A stretch of DNA of 64,000 bases, from assembly GCA_965200095.1 (NCBI GenBank), contig OZ241350.1, forward strand, positions 2,418,001 to 2,482,000, written 5' to 3'. Within the stretch, counting starts at the first letter, position 1, and every line of letters starts with the position of its first letter. Shown here piece after piece: positions 42,192-50,753 of this stretch. The translations under genes and the position numbers were made by a program. The stretch is from JANQOH01 sp965200095. GTDB taxonomy: Bacteria; Pseudomonadota; Alphaproteobacteria; UBA7887. The notes beneath the pieces are model-generated. The model saw only the letters and a list, made by a program, of their open reading frames with translations. It ran no database searches and had not been told where the DNA came from.

Positions 42192-43349
42192 TCAGGCGAG
42201 CGTCACCGCCACTTCCGCGCCGGCGCGCGACGCCGAGAGATAGCCGGCATAGATCGTGGCGATGCAGTCCGCCGCCAGCGCCGAGTCGCTTTCGACGGGG
42301 TCGCCATGGGCCGCCGTCCGGTAGAAGGCTTCGATCTCCTGCGGGAACCCGGTGAAATGGTCCTCGTCGGGGGCGGTGGGCGCCCATCCCTGTCGGGTGC
42401 CGATCTTTTCCACCACGTAGATGTCGTCGAACGCCGACTCCACGGGGTTGTAGGTCTGCATCGCGGTGTTGGGGTTGATGTTGCAGACCGAACGATGGTT
42501 GTTGGCGCAGACCTCGAGCCAGTTGTGGATGCCGCCCATAACGATCTCCGAGGCGAAGATGTCCGCCGCAGTCCCGTCGGCGAAAACGGTGTGGAGGAGG
42601 CCGAAATCCTCGACGTCGCGATAGTCCGTGCGCAAATGGCCGGCGTCGCGATAGGCGGGAAGCCGGGTGATCTCGTGGGTTCGCGCGCTCACGGAAGCGG
42701 GGCGGATCGGCGCGCCGCCCGCCGCCCGGCCTTCGATGCGCTTGAGATAAAGCGCCGCAGTCAACGGGTGGCACGCCTTGCCGATGAGCGAACCGCCGCC
42801 CGCCAGCTCCCAAACCCCGTAAGCGGGGGAATGGGACCCCGAATGCGCCTCTTCTCCGTGCATCCAGAGGATTTGCGCGCCGGTCTTCTCGACGATCTCG
42901 CGCTCCTTCCGTATCGCCGGGGCATAGACCCAGTTCTCGGCGTAGAGGATGCGCCCGGCGCTTTCCGCCTCCGCCGCGCGCATTCGCGCCACCGAGGAGA
43001 GCGCCGCGTCGTGCATGGCCTGCGGATCGCTCCGGTCGAACGCGCCGGTGAGCGGCTTTTCGACGATCGCGTGCCTGCCGGCGCGCAGCGCTGCGACGGC
43101 GACCGGTTCGTGCGCCGCCGGCGGCGCGCAGACATGCACCACGTCGCAGGCGGCGATCAGCGAGTCCAGACCGTCATGCGCGGGGATGTCGTGCGCTGCG
43201 GCGAAGCGCTTCGCGTTCGTTGCCGTCGGCGAATACACGCCGACGGCGTCGACATTGACGCCATGCACGCGCGCCATCGCGTCGATGTGGAGTTTCGCGG
43301 CGAAACCCGAGCCCACAATGCCGGCGCGAACGGTCTTTTTGGCTCTCAT
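42192..43349 (-). CDS. Gfo/Idh/MocA family oxidoreductase
   Basis: The product (385 aa) has an N-terminal Rossmann fold (RAGIVGSGFAAKLHIDAM) and the HVCAPPAAHEPVAVAALRAGRHAIVEKPL segment containing the EKP motif of this NAD(P)-dependent sugar dehydrogenase family. A C-terminal alpha/beta domain includes GGSLIGKACHPL. The exact substrate is unknown. It is transcribed away from the P450 and probably together with the DapA-like gene. Confidence 0.9.
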   Translation of the reverse strand: MRAKKTVRAGIVGSGFAAKLHIDAMARVHGVNVDAVGVYSPTATNAKRFAAAHDIPAHDGLDSLIAACDVVHVCAPPAAHEPVAVAALRAGRHAIVEKPLTGAFDRSDPQAMHDAALSSVARMRAAEAESAGRILYAENWVYAPAIRKEREIVEKTGAQILWMHGEEAHSGSHSPAYGVWELAGGGSLIGKACHPLTAALYLKRIEGRAAGGAPIRPASVSARTHEITRLPAYRDAGHLRTDYRDVEDFGLLHTVFADGTAADIFASEIVMGGIHNWLEVCANNHRSVCNINPNTAMQTYNPVESAFDDIYVVEKIGTRQGWAPTAPDEDHFTGFPQEIEAFYRTAAHGDPVESDSALAADCIATIYAGYLSASRAGAEVAVTLA

Positions 43350-43578
43350 GGAACGATCCTGCGATGGTCTCGACGATGGGTCCGACGGCGGCGCGAGGCC
43401 GGCGATACCGGGTCGGGGCAATCCTGTTCAGTATGTATGTCCGCCCCCCGGTCGTCTCCGGTACCCGACCGCACCCGTCCGCGCAACATTTCGGCCCCGG
43501 TCGCCGGCGATTCTCGCTACGGCGATTGACGTCGCCCCCCGGGACCGCCCGCCGCGCTACTGCGGACCGAATGGAGAG

Positions 43579-43608
43579 TTGTCGGTTACAAACGCGAATC
43601 TGTAGCAT
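43579..43608 (+). promoter_or_regulatory. Candidate promoter for the P450 gene
   Basis: TTGTCG (43579-43584), an 18-bp spacer and TAGCAT (43603-43608) in the 317-bp divergent region between the oxidoreductase and the P450. Transcription would start near 43615, giving a 5' leader of about 50 bases. The rest of the region shows nothing else that I recognise. Confidence 0.35.
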
Positions 43609-43666
43609 AGATGCGGCAAGCGGCGCCGCGGCGGGGCGATCTTCCGGCGGGAGAGGAGGGATTCAG

Positions 43667-44926
43667 ATGACCTTCGCATTCGACCGCGCGGACCCGGAGG
43701 TCGCGCGCAACCCCTACCCCGCCTATGCGCGGCTGCGCGCCGAAGACCCGGTGCACTGGAGCCCGTCCCTCGGCGGCTGGATGCTGACCCGTTTCGACGA
43801 TGTCATGGCGGCCCAGCGCGACCGCCGCTTCTCGGCCGACCGCGCCACGCCGTTCGCCGACCGCATGGAGGCGACCGCGCGCCCCGACATCGCGCGCATG
43901 GGACGCATGCTCGCGCGCTGGATGGCGTTCAGCGACCCGCCGCGCCACACCGTGTTGCGCCGCCTGACGGTCGCCGCCTTCACGCCCACGGCGGTAGCGA
44001 CCCTGCGCCCGCGCATCGAAACGCTCGTCGACGGTCTGCTCGACGCCATGTCGGACCGCAGCGGCGCGTGCGACCTGATCGGCGAGTTCGCATGGCCGCT
44101 GCCCGCGACCGTCATCGCCCATCTGCTCGGCGTGCCCGGACGCGACCTCGAGCGGTTCCGCGCCTGGTCCGACGATATCGCCGGCGTCGTCGGCGGCGCG
44201 CACAGCGACGCCGATCGGCTCGAGCGCGGCGCCGCGGCGCTTGCCGCCCTCGAAACCTATCTCGGGGACACCGTGACGCAGCGCCGGCGCGACGGCGCGA
44301 GCCAAGCGCTCATCGACGCCCTGATCGCCGTGCGCGACGCCGACGCCGCCCTGAGCGAAGAGGAGCTGGTCGCCAACTGCGCGCTGCTTCTGTTCGCCGG
44401 CCACGAAACCACGACCAGCCTGATCGGCAATGGCGTCCGCCTGTTGCTGGAGCGCCCGGAACAGTTCGCGGCGCTGCGCGCCGACCCGGCGCTCGCCGCC
44501 GGCGCGGTGGAGGAAATCCTGCGCTACGAGGGCGCCGCTCACGCGATTTCCCGCATCGCCGCTCGGGACATCGCGCTGCGCGGCAAGACCATCGCCGAGG
44601 GCGACCGCGTCTTCCTCATGCTCGGCGCCGCCAACCGCGACCCGGCGGCTTTCGACGACCCCGAGGTTTTCGACATCGCCCGCCGCCCCGGCCGTCATCT
44701 CGCCTTCGGCTACGGTCCGCATTTCTGCGTCGGCGCCCCGCTCGCGCGCCTCGAGGGCGAGGTCGCGCTCACCCGCCTGGCCGCGCGTTTCCCCGACATG
44801 GCGCTCGCCGAGGCGCGTGCGGCCTGGGCGCCCTATTTCATCCTCCGCCGCCTCGCCCGCCTCCCCCTCGCCCTCGACGGAAACCCGAGCTTCGATGCGC
44901 CGTTGACGACCAACGGAACGGCGTGA
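43667..44926 (+). CDS. Cytochrome P450
   Basis: The 419-residue soluble bacterial P450 has all class motifs: the I-helix oxygen-binding LLLFAGHETTTSLI near 245, the K-helix ExxR in VEEILRYEG, and the heme-thiolate loop AFGYGPHFCVGAPLARLE near 348-365 with the cysteine ligand. WMAFSDPPRHTVLRRL is the usual C-helix region. A GAGGAGGG site precedes the ATG at 43667. No ferredoxin or reductase gene adjoins it, so electron partners are encoded elsewhere. Substrate unknown. Confidence 0.95.
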   Translation: MTFAFDRADPEVARNPYPAYARLRAEDPVHWSPSLGGWMLTRFDDVMAAQRDRRFSADRATPFADRMEATARPDIARMGRMLARWMAFSDPPRHTVLRRLTVAAFTPTAVATLRPRIETLVDGLLDAMSDRSGACDLIGEFAWPLPATVIAHLLGVPGRDLERFRAWSDDIAGVVGGAHSDADRLERGAAALAALETYLGDTVTQRRRDGASQALIDALIAVRDADAALSEEELVANCALLLFAGHETTTSLIGNGVRLLLERPEQFAALRADPALAAGAVEEILRYEGAAHAISRIAARDIALRGKTIAEGDRVFLMLGAANRDPAAFDDPEVFDIARRPGRHLAFGYGPHFCVGAPLARLEGEVALTRLAARFPDMALAEARAAWAPYFILRRLARLPLALDGNPSFDAPLTTNGTA

Positions 44927-45013
44927 TAAAAGGTCCGCTCGAGCTAGGATACGTCGTCCGCCTTTGGGTCGCGGCGCTGGATCGCCGGATAACCGAAGTT
45001 TGGAGCATCGTTG

Positions 45014-45730
45014 ATGGATGCGATCGCCAAGCCGGGGGGGTTGGGCTACGAGGCACGGTTTTCCGCGCCATTGTTCGATCTGCCCGGACGCTCGACCGAG
45101 TTGTTGCGATCTCTCCATGGCGAGCTCGGAACTCGATTCTCCATATCCCCAGGCGATCTGCATGTGTGGGGAGGGGCGTCGCTCGCGGATGTCCGTCTGC
45201 GCGTCGACATGTTCGGGGGACGCGGCCGGATCGAGGTCACCGTTGACAAATTATTGTGTGATTTCGACAATCTGCTAACGGCGTCCGACATTGCGATATG
45301 CCAGGATTGCATCGTCGCAAGCGAGCGGGTGATCCAGGAATCCTGGCCCGATATGAATTTCGAATTCGCATCCATGAATCTAAATTACACCGTCGAATTG
45401 GGTAACGGAATCGATAGCGCAAGCGATTACTTGTCACGAGTAACAGCGCCGGGAATCTCTCTTGATCTGAAGGAGATCGATGGAGCCGTCAAACGCCAGG
45501 GAATTCGCCTCGAGATCGAAAACGAAAAGGGGAAGTGGCGCGTATTCATAACATCCGATCCTCGTATCGGCGAAAAAAAATCAATTTTCGTTTCTATTTC
45601 CGCGATGTTCGGTAGCGACAGCGCCGTGCAAGGCGTGGAAAAGCGTGTTGACCTGTTGAAACGCTTGGTCGATTTGTATTTCAAGGGAATCGGATTGAAT
45701 GTTTCGGTTTATTCGTCGAATTCGGTGTAG
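45014..45730 (+). CDS. Hypothetical protein
   Basis: This encodes 238 residues with no recognised family. It is soluble by composition, with alternating beta-rich stretches (ARFSAPLFDL, DVRLRVDMFGGRGRIEVTVDKL) and a C-terminal helical section (AVQGVEKRVDLLKRLVDLYF). The GC content is lower than that of the flanking metabolic genes and falls further towards its 3' end, as in the toxin-antitoxin pair that follows, which suggests joint acquisition. It ends 185 bp before the antitoxin ATG chosen here. Confidence 0.6.
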   Translation: MDAIAKPGGLGYEARFSAPLFDLPGRSTELLRSLHGELGTRFSISPGDLHVWGGASLADVRLRVDMFGGRGRIEVTVDKLLCDFDNLLTASDIAICQDCIVASERVIQESWPDMNFEFASMNLNYTVELGNGIDSASDYLSRVTAPGISLDLKEIDGAVKRQGIRLEIENEKGKWRVFITSDPRIGEKKSIFVSISAMFGSDSAVQGVEKRVDLLKRLVDLYFKGIGLNVSVYSSNSV

Positions 45731-45915
45731 CGGGGGGCACAATGATCGGTTCGGGCCTTGGCGCGTTCAAAGACGGTGGAAAAGCATCTGCCGTCGGTGA
45801 TCCGCCACTTCAGATCCAGCCTGTGCCCCGCGGACGGGGACATGAGCGAGGGCTCTCTATAGCTGAGGTTAGGAGAGTATATCGTTATCGCCAACCGACC
45901 GAACAAATTCCCAAC

Positions 45916-46371
45916 ATGGGTTCGGTCGAATTCAATCGACATATCGGACAGAATGTGGAAACGGAAAGCGGGAACGCCTTTCCCACCGTTCAATCGCTGC
46001 CCCGGGTGCGCAAGAGCGGTCCCGTCCGTTTTATCGAGACGCTTCTCGGCACGTGGCAGCTTGATCCGGACAACGCTATCCCTTTGCTCGGCTTCGAGTC
46101 GTCCGAAGTGGCGGATGTGGCGTACGTCCGCGCTATCCTGGATGGCAGCCAGCCCCTTGTCGGACGCGACATCAAGTATCGGATCGCCTGTTTGATCGTT
46201 ATCCGCAGCACCTTGTCCGGACTGTTCCGGGACGAAGCTGTCGAAAACGAATGGCTCAGGGAAGCGCATCCGCCCCTCGATAACCGGGCTCCGATGGATC
46301 TTATGCTCGATGGGCGCATGGAAAATTTGTTGCTCGTCAAGGAGTATGTAGACGAGTTCGCGGGCCGGTAA
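45916..46371 (+). CDS. DUF2384 (MbcA/ParS/Xre-type) antitoxin
   Basis: The 151-residue product has a C-terminal half matching the antitoxin/toxin-binding domain that partners RES toxins: RSTLSGLFRDEAVENEWLREAHPPLDNRAPMDLMLDG followed by NLLLVKEYVDEFAG. The N-terminal part could hold the Xre-like DNA-binding helices but is poorly conserved. The frame is open up to an ATG at 45742; I prefer ATG 45916 because the upstream translation looks non-coding. The toxin ATG lies 2 bp after its stop, as is usual for type II pairs that autoregulate. Confidence 0.7.
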   Translation: MGSVEFNRHIGQNVETESGNAFPTVQSLPRVRKSGPVRFIETLLGTWQLDPDNAIPLLGFESSEVADVAYVRAILDGSQPLVGRDIKYRIACLIVIRSTLSGLFRDEAVENEWLREAHPPLDNRAPMDLMLDGRMENLLLVKEYVDEFAGR

Positions 46372-46373
46372 TC

Positions 46374-46988
46374 ATGCTTGCTGCTCTTCCGCCCGAAACA
46401 TGTTCGCACCGGGTGTTTCGTCTGGCGTACCGACAGTCGGTCAACGATTTTTTGCGGCAGCAGGGCTTCGACACAGGGGATATCGGTGAAATAGCAGCGC
46501 TGTTGCAGTCCGCCGGGTTCCGGGATTCGCTGGAGGATCTCTGCAACGATCCTTTCCGACGCAAGCGCGTCACCCGTTTCTCGGATGGATCGTTTCCCGT
46601 GTTTTATTGCTCTCTGGAGGCCGCAACCGCCGAGGCCGAAACCCGGCACTGGCTCCCTCGGTTCATCGACCAGTCCGACGCGCCCCGAACTGTTTGGTAC
46701 TCCCGCTTCGCGTGCGATTTCAACGGAACGGTCAAGGACCTGCGGCGCAAACAGGCCGACTGGCCGGACCTCACGCACGACAACGACTACGGGTTCTGCA
46801 ACAGGCTGGGGAAGGAGGCCGCGGCGGATGGGCTGGACGGTCTGCTCGCCCCCTCGGCGCGCCGGAACGGCGGGACGAACCTTCCGGTTTTCCGGAGACG
46901 CGCCATCGGCAATCCCGGCGATCTGTCGACCGTCGCCGCGACATACAATCCCGCAACGGGCGCCGTCACACTCATTTCCGCTCTCTGA
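46374..46988 (+). CDS. RES domain toxin
   Basis: This 204-residue protein carries RES-family features: a HRVFRLAYRQSVNDFL start, RRKRVTRFSDGSFPVFYCSLEAATAEAETRHW (conserved Arg, Tyr and Glu region), a central WYSRFACDFNGTVKDLR and the C-terminal GGTNLPVFRRRAIG. RES toxins deplete NAD+ or ADP-ribosylate targets. The antitoxin is directly upstream. It converges on the dehydrogenase with a 17-bp gap. Confidence 0.85.
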   Translation: MLAALPPETCSHRVFRLAYRQSVNDFLRQQGFDTGDIGEIAALLQSAGFRDSLEDLCNDPFRRKRVTRFSDGSFPVFYCSLEAATAEAETRHWLPRFIDQSDAPRTVWYSRFACDFNGTVKDLRRKQADWPDLTHDNDYGFCNRLGKEAAADGLDGLLAPSARRNGGTNLPVFRRRAIGNPGDLSTVAATYNPATGAVTLISAL

Positions 46989-47005
46989 GGCGCCGGCGGC
47001 GCGGG

Positions 47006-47992
47006 TTACGGCAGGCTGGCGAGCACGCGGTCGGGCGGCGCGTGGCCGTCGACGAAACTCTTGATGCTCACGATCACCCTCTCGCCCGCATCCAGACGTC
47101 CCTCGAACGTCGCCGACCCCATATGCGGCAGGAGCACGACGTTCTCCATCTCGATCAGGCGCGGGTCGATCGCCGGTTCGTGCTCGAATACGTCGAGGCC
47201 GGCGCCGGCGATCCGCCCCTCGCGCAACAGCCGCGCCAGCGCCGCTTCGTCGATCACCTCGCCGCGCGAGGTGTTGACGATATAGGCGTGCGGTTGCAGC
47301 AGCGCGAGCCGGCGCGCCGACAGCAGATGGAAAGTCGCCGGGGTGTGCGGGCAGTTCACCGACACGATGTCCATGCGCGCCAGCATCTGATCGAGGCTTT
47401 CCCACCACGTCGCCTCGAGCGAATCCTCCAGCGCCTGCGGCGCGCGGCGGCGGTTGTGATAGTGGATGGCGAGTCCGAAGCCGCGCGCCCGCCGCGCCAC
47501 CGCGGCGCCGATGCGCCCCATGCCGAGGATACCCAGACGCTTGCCCCAGATGCGGTGACCCAGCATCGATGTCGGTCCCCAGCCTTGCCAGCCGCCGCTG
47601 CGCACCAGGCGTTCGCCCTCGGCGAGGCGCCGCGGCACCGACAGGATCAGCGCCATCGTCATGTCGGCGGTGTCTTCGGTGAGCACGCCCGGCGTGTTGG
47701 TCACCGCGATCCCGCGCTCGCGGGCGCGGCCCAGGTCGATGTGGTCGACCCCGGCGCCGTAGCTCGCGATCAGTTTCAGCCGCTCGCGCCCGGCGTCGAT
47801 GACCCGCGCGTCGATGCGGTCGCTCACCGTCGGCACCAGCACCTCCGCCTCGCTCGCCGCCGCCGCCAGCTCGTCGGCCGACAGGGCGCGGTCGTCGGCG
47901 TTCAACCGGGTGTCGAACAACTCCATCATCCGGGTTTCGACGGCTTCCGGCAGTCGGCGGGTCACGACGACCACGGGCTTGCGACGGGTCAT
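47006..47992 (-). CDS. D-2-hydroxyacid dehydrogenase (glyoxylate reductase type)
   Basis: The product (328 aa) belongs to the NAD(P)-dependent D-isomer 2-hydroxyacid dehydrogenases. The nucleotide loop is LGILGMGRIGAAVARRA, with HYHNRRR after it suggesting NADP preference. The catalytic Arg lies in NTSRGEVIDEAAL, Glu in the LDVFEHEP segment and His in LLPHMGSAT. IASYGAGVDHIDL is the substrate-loop signature. Likely reaction: reduction of glyoxylate or hydroxypyruvate. Confidence 0.92.
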   Translation of the reverse strand: MTRRKPVVVVTRRLPEAVETRMMELFDTRLNADDRALSADELAAAASEAEVLVPTVSDRIDARVIDAGRERLKLIASYGAGVDHIDLGRARERGIAVTNTPGVLTEDTADMTMALILSVPRRLAEGERLVRSGGWQGWGPTSMLGHRIWGKRLGILGMGRIGAAVARRARGFGLAIHYHNRRRAPQALEDSLEATWWESLDQMLARMDIVSVNCPHTPATFHLLSARRLALLQPHAYIVNTSRGEVIDEAALARLLREGRIAGAGLDVFEHEPAIDPRLIEMENVVLLPHMGSATFEGRLDAGERVIVSIKSFVDGHAPPDRVLASLP

Positions 47993-48139
47993 CGCTTCGG
48001 GCCCCGGCATTCGGCGAAAGGCGCGACAGCCTATCCGAGACGGCGGCGGGAGACAAACGCCGCCGCGGCGCTCGCCGGCGCCCGCGACGGGCCTATATCC
48101 ATCGCCGTGTCCCGTATCCGAGCCGTCGCCGGAGACTCC

Positions 48140-48631
48140 ATGCCGCGCCGCGCCGTCTGCGTCCTGCTGACAAGCCTGCTCGTCGCCGCGGGCGCCGGCG
48201 CCGCCGAGCCGGGAGCGAGCGGCCTGCCGCTGCCGCGATTCGTCAGCCTCGCCGCCGACCGCGCGAACCTGCGCACCGGTCCCGGCTTCCGCTACCCCGT
48301 CGCCTGGGTCTTTCTGCGCCGGGCGATGCCGGTCGAAGTGGTCGGCGAATTCGACCAGTGGCGGCGCATCCGCGACCGCGAAGGCGCCGAGGGATGGATA
48401 CACAAGGCGCTCCTGTCGGGCCGGCGGACGGTCACGGTGACCGGCGGCGAACGCGGCCTGCACCGCGAGCCCCACGCCGCCTCGCCGCTGCGCGCGCGCG
48501 CCGAAGCGGGAGTCCAGGGCCGCCTTCTGGGTTGCCGCGGCGACTGGTGCGAACTCCGCGCCGGCGGCGTCCGCGGCTGGATCCCGCGCGGCCATCTGTG
48601 GGGCGTCTACGCCCGGGAACGCTTCGAGTAG
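48140..48631 (+). CDS. Secreted protein with two bacterial SH3 domains
   Basis: The product is 163 residues with a signal peptide (VCVLLTSLLVAAGAGA). The first SH3b repeat is clear (FVSLAADRANLRTGPGFRYPV, WVFLRRAMPVEVVGEFDQWRRIRD, GAEGWIHKALLSG). The second begins TVTGGERGLHREPHAASPL and ends GDWCELRAGGVRGWIPRGHLWGVY. This is the DUF1058-type envelope protein found beside 2-hydroxyacid dehydrogenase in many alphaproteobacteria; it is divergently transcribed from that gene here. Probably binds cell-wall peptides. Confidence 0.85.
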   Translation: MPRRAVCVLLTSLLVAAGAGAAEPGASGLPLPRFVSLAADRANLRTGPGFRYPVAWVFLRRAMPVEVVGEFDQWRRIRDREGAEGWIHKALLSGRRTVTVTGGERGLHREPHAASPLRARAEAGVQGRLLGCRGDWCELRAGGVRGWIPRGHLWGVYARERFE

Positions 48632-48707
48632 CCCCGCCCCGCCGCCGCGGCTATAACGCGGCGCACGCTCGCGCACGCCCGTGCGCGCCGCCCTTCGCGG
48701 AGACATC

Positions 48708-49766
48708 ATGGAATATCGTCGCCTCGGACGCACCGATGCGCGCGTCAGCGCCCTTTGCCTCGGCACCATGACCTGGGGCCAGCAGAACACCGGGGCCGAG
48801 GCGCACCGTCAGCTCGACCGCGCCTTCGACCGGGGCGTCAACTTCCTCGACACGGCGGAGATGTATCCGGTGCCGCCGCGCGCCGCGACCGCGCACCGCA
48901 CCGAGGAGATCATCGGCTCCTGGCTCGCCCGGCCCGGCAACCGCGAACGCGCCATCGTCGCCACCAAGGTCGCCGGGCGCGCGGTGGAGAACCCCAGCGG
49001 CCCGCCGGCGTTCTCGTGGATCCGCGGCGGGCCGCGCCTCGACGCCGCCCACATCGCGGCGGCGCTCGACGCCAGCCTGCAAAGGCTGCGCACCGACCGC
49101 ATCGACCTCTACCAGATCCACTGGCCCGAAAGGCGGGTGAACAATTTCGGCGTTCTCGGCTACCGCCACGCCCCGCGCGACGACGATATCCCCCTCGCCG
49201 AGACGCTCGCCGCCCTCGACGCCGCGGTGCGCGCCGGCAAGGTGCGTTTCGTCGGGCTGTCGAACGAAACGCCGTGGGGCGCCATGCGCTGCCTCGCCGC
49301 CGCCGGGGCGGACGGCCTGCCGCGCGCGGCGTCGATCCAGAACCCCTATTCGCTGCTCAACCGGTCGTTCGAGCACGGCCTTGCCGAGATCGCCCATCGC
49401 GAAGACCTCGGCCTGCTCGCCTATTCGCCGCTCGCCGGCGGCGTGTTGTCGGGGAAATATCTCGACGGCCGGCGTCCGCCGGGTTCGCGCCTTGTCGCGT
49501 TCGGCGGCATGAAGCGCTATTCCGGCCCCCACGCCGACGCCGCTGTCGCCGCCTATGTCGCCTGCGCGCGCGAGGCGGGCCTGGACCCGGCGCAGATGGC
49601 TCTCGCTTACGTCACCTCGCGCCCCTTCGTGACGTCGAACATCATCGGCGCGACGACCATGGCCCAGCTCGACTCCAACCTCGACAGCGCCGACCTTGCG
49701 CTCCCCGCCGATGTGGAGGCGCGCCTCGACGAGATCCACAGCCGCTATACCTATCCCTGCCCCTGA
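48708..49766 (+). CDS. Aldo/keto reductase (Tas-like)
   Basis: The product (352 aa) is an NADPH-dependent aldo/keto reductase. The catalytic tetrad is visible: Asp and Tyr in FLDTAEMYPVPP, Lys in IVATKVAG and His in LYQIHWPE. GLSNETPWG and AYSPLAGGVLSGKYLDG are typical of the Tas/YajO subgroup. GGAG precedes the ATG at 48708; the upstream extension to 48681 is less likely. Substrate unknown. Confidence 0.9.
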   Translation: MEYRRLGRTDARVSALCLGTMTWGQQNTGAEAHRQLDRAFDRGVNFLDTAEMYPVPPRAATAHRTEEIIGSWLARPGNRERAIVATKVAGRAVENPSGPPAFSWIRGGPRLDAAHIAAALDASLQRLRTDRIDLYQIHWPERRVNNFGVLGYRHAPRDDDIPLAETLAALDAAVRAGKVRFVGLSNETPWGAMRCLAAAGADGLPRAASIQNPYSLLNRSFEHGLAEIAHREDLGLLAYSPLAGGVLSGKYLDGRRPPGSRLVAFGGMKRYSGPHADAAVAAYVACAREAGLDPAQMALAYVTSRPFVTSNIIGATTMAQLDSNLDSADLALPADVEARLDEIHSRYTYPCP

Positions 49767-49784
49767 ATCCTCCGGCGGGCTCGC

Positions 49785-50753
49785 TCACCCCAGGCTGCGA
49801 AGGCGATCCATTACCGCGACGAGATTGCGCCGGACGCCGGGCTCGGACGACGAATGTCCCGAATCCTCGCAGACGATCGATTCGGCGGCGGGCCAGGCGG
49901 CCGCCAGGTCCGCCGCCGACGCCATCGGACACACCATGTCGTAGCGGCCCTGCACGATGAAGCCGGGAATGTCGCGGATCCGCCCGGCCCGGTCGAGAAG
50001 CGCGTTCTCCGGCAGGAATATCCGGTTGGCGAAATAATGCGCCTCGATGCGCGCCAGGCCGAGCGCCAATTCGTCGCGCTCGAACTCCGCGACCGTCTCG
50101 GCGCTGGGATGCAGCGTCGAACAGCGGCCTTCGTAACGGCTCCATGCGAGCGCCGCCGGCATGTGCACGCCGGGGTCGGGGTCGTCGAGACGGCGGCGGT
50201 AGGCGGCAAGCAGATCGCTGCGCTCGCCCGGCGGCATGGCGCTCGCGAAATCGTCCCACGCTTCGGGGAAGAAACGCCCCATGCCGTAAAGGAACCAGTC
50301 GATCTCCTGCGGGCGGCACAGAAAGACCCCGCGCAACGCCAGCGCCCGGCAGCGCTCGGGATGCGCCTCCGCATAGGCCAGCGCCAGGGTCGACCCCCAC
50401 GAACCGCCGAAAACGATCCAGCGCCCGATGCCGAGATATGTCCGCAGCCTTTCGATATCGGCGACGAGATGCGCAGTGGTGTTGTGCGCCAGCGCGCCGA
50501 GCGGGCGCGACCGCCCGGCGCCGCGCTGGTCGAAGACCACGATGCGGTAATGCGACGGGTCGAAGAACCGCCGGTCGCCCGGCTTCGCCCCTGCGCCCGG
50601 CCCGCCATGCAGGAACACGACGGGCGCGCCGTCGGGCCGCCCGCTTTGCTCCCAATACATGACGTGCCCGCCGCCGAGCGCCAGACGCCCGGTTGCAAAA
50701 GGCGCGATCTCGGGATACAGCCCGCCTTCCGTCGCCGTTTCGTCTCCGGCCAT
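49785..50753 (-). CDS. pip: Prolyl iminopeptidase
   Basis: This 322-residue alpha/beta hydrolase of peptidase family S33 removes N-terminal proline from peptides. Motifs are the oxyanion-hole HGGPGAG, FDQRGAGRS, the nucleophile elbow GGSWGSTLAL, the Asp-containing QGRYDMVCP and the catalytic histidine in DSGHSSSEPG. Length and order match bacterial proline iminopeptidases. Its ATG (50753-50751) shares two bases with the divergent nuclease-like ATG (50752-50754), so the promoter must lie within that neighbour's coding sequence unless one start is further inside. Confidence 0.93.
   Translation of the reverse strand: MAGDETATEGGLYPEIAPFATGRLALGGGHVMYWEQSGRPDGAPVVFLHGGPGAGAKPGDRRFFDPSHYRIVVFDQRGAGRSRPLGALAHNTTAHLVADIERLRTYLGIGRWIVFGGSWGSTLALAYAEAHPERCRALALRGVFLCRPQEIDWFLYGMGRFFPEAWDDFASAMPPGERSDLLAAYRRRLDDPDPGVHMPAALAWSRYEGRCSTLHPSAETVAEFERDELALGLARIEAHYFANRIFLPENALLDRAGRIRDIPGFIVQGRYDMVCPMASAADLAAAWPAAESIVCEDSGHSSSEPGVRRNLVAVMDRLRSLG

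Noticed and set aside
42145..42813. Extended minus-strand frame upstream of the DapA-like gene
   Set aside because: It lies antisense-frame within the Gfo/Idh gene and has no signal; the ATG at 42144 is well placed.
45742..45915. N-terminal extension of the antitoxin
   Set aside because: In frame, but the translation is low in conservation and longer than related antitoxins; the ATG at 45916 fits better.
45709..46269. Antisense ORF opposite the antitoxin
   Set aside because: Shadow of the DUF2384 gene with no plausible domain or ribosome site.
47006..48790. 594-codon minus-strand frame spanning the SH3 gene
   Set aside because: Only the last 328 codons are a dehydrogenase; the rest is antisense to a clear SH3 protein.
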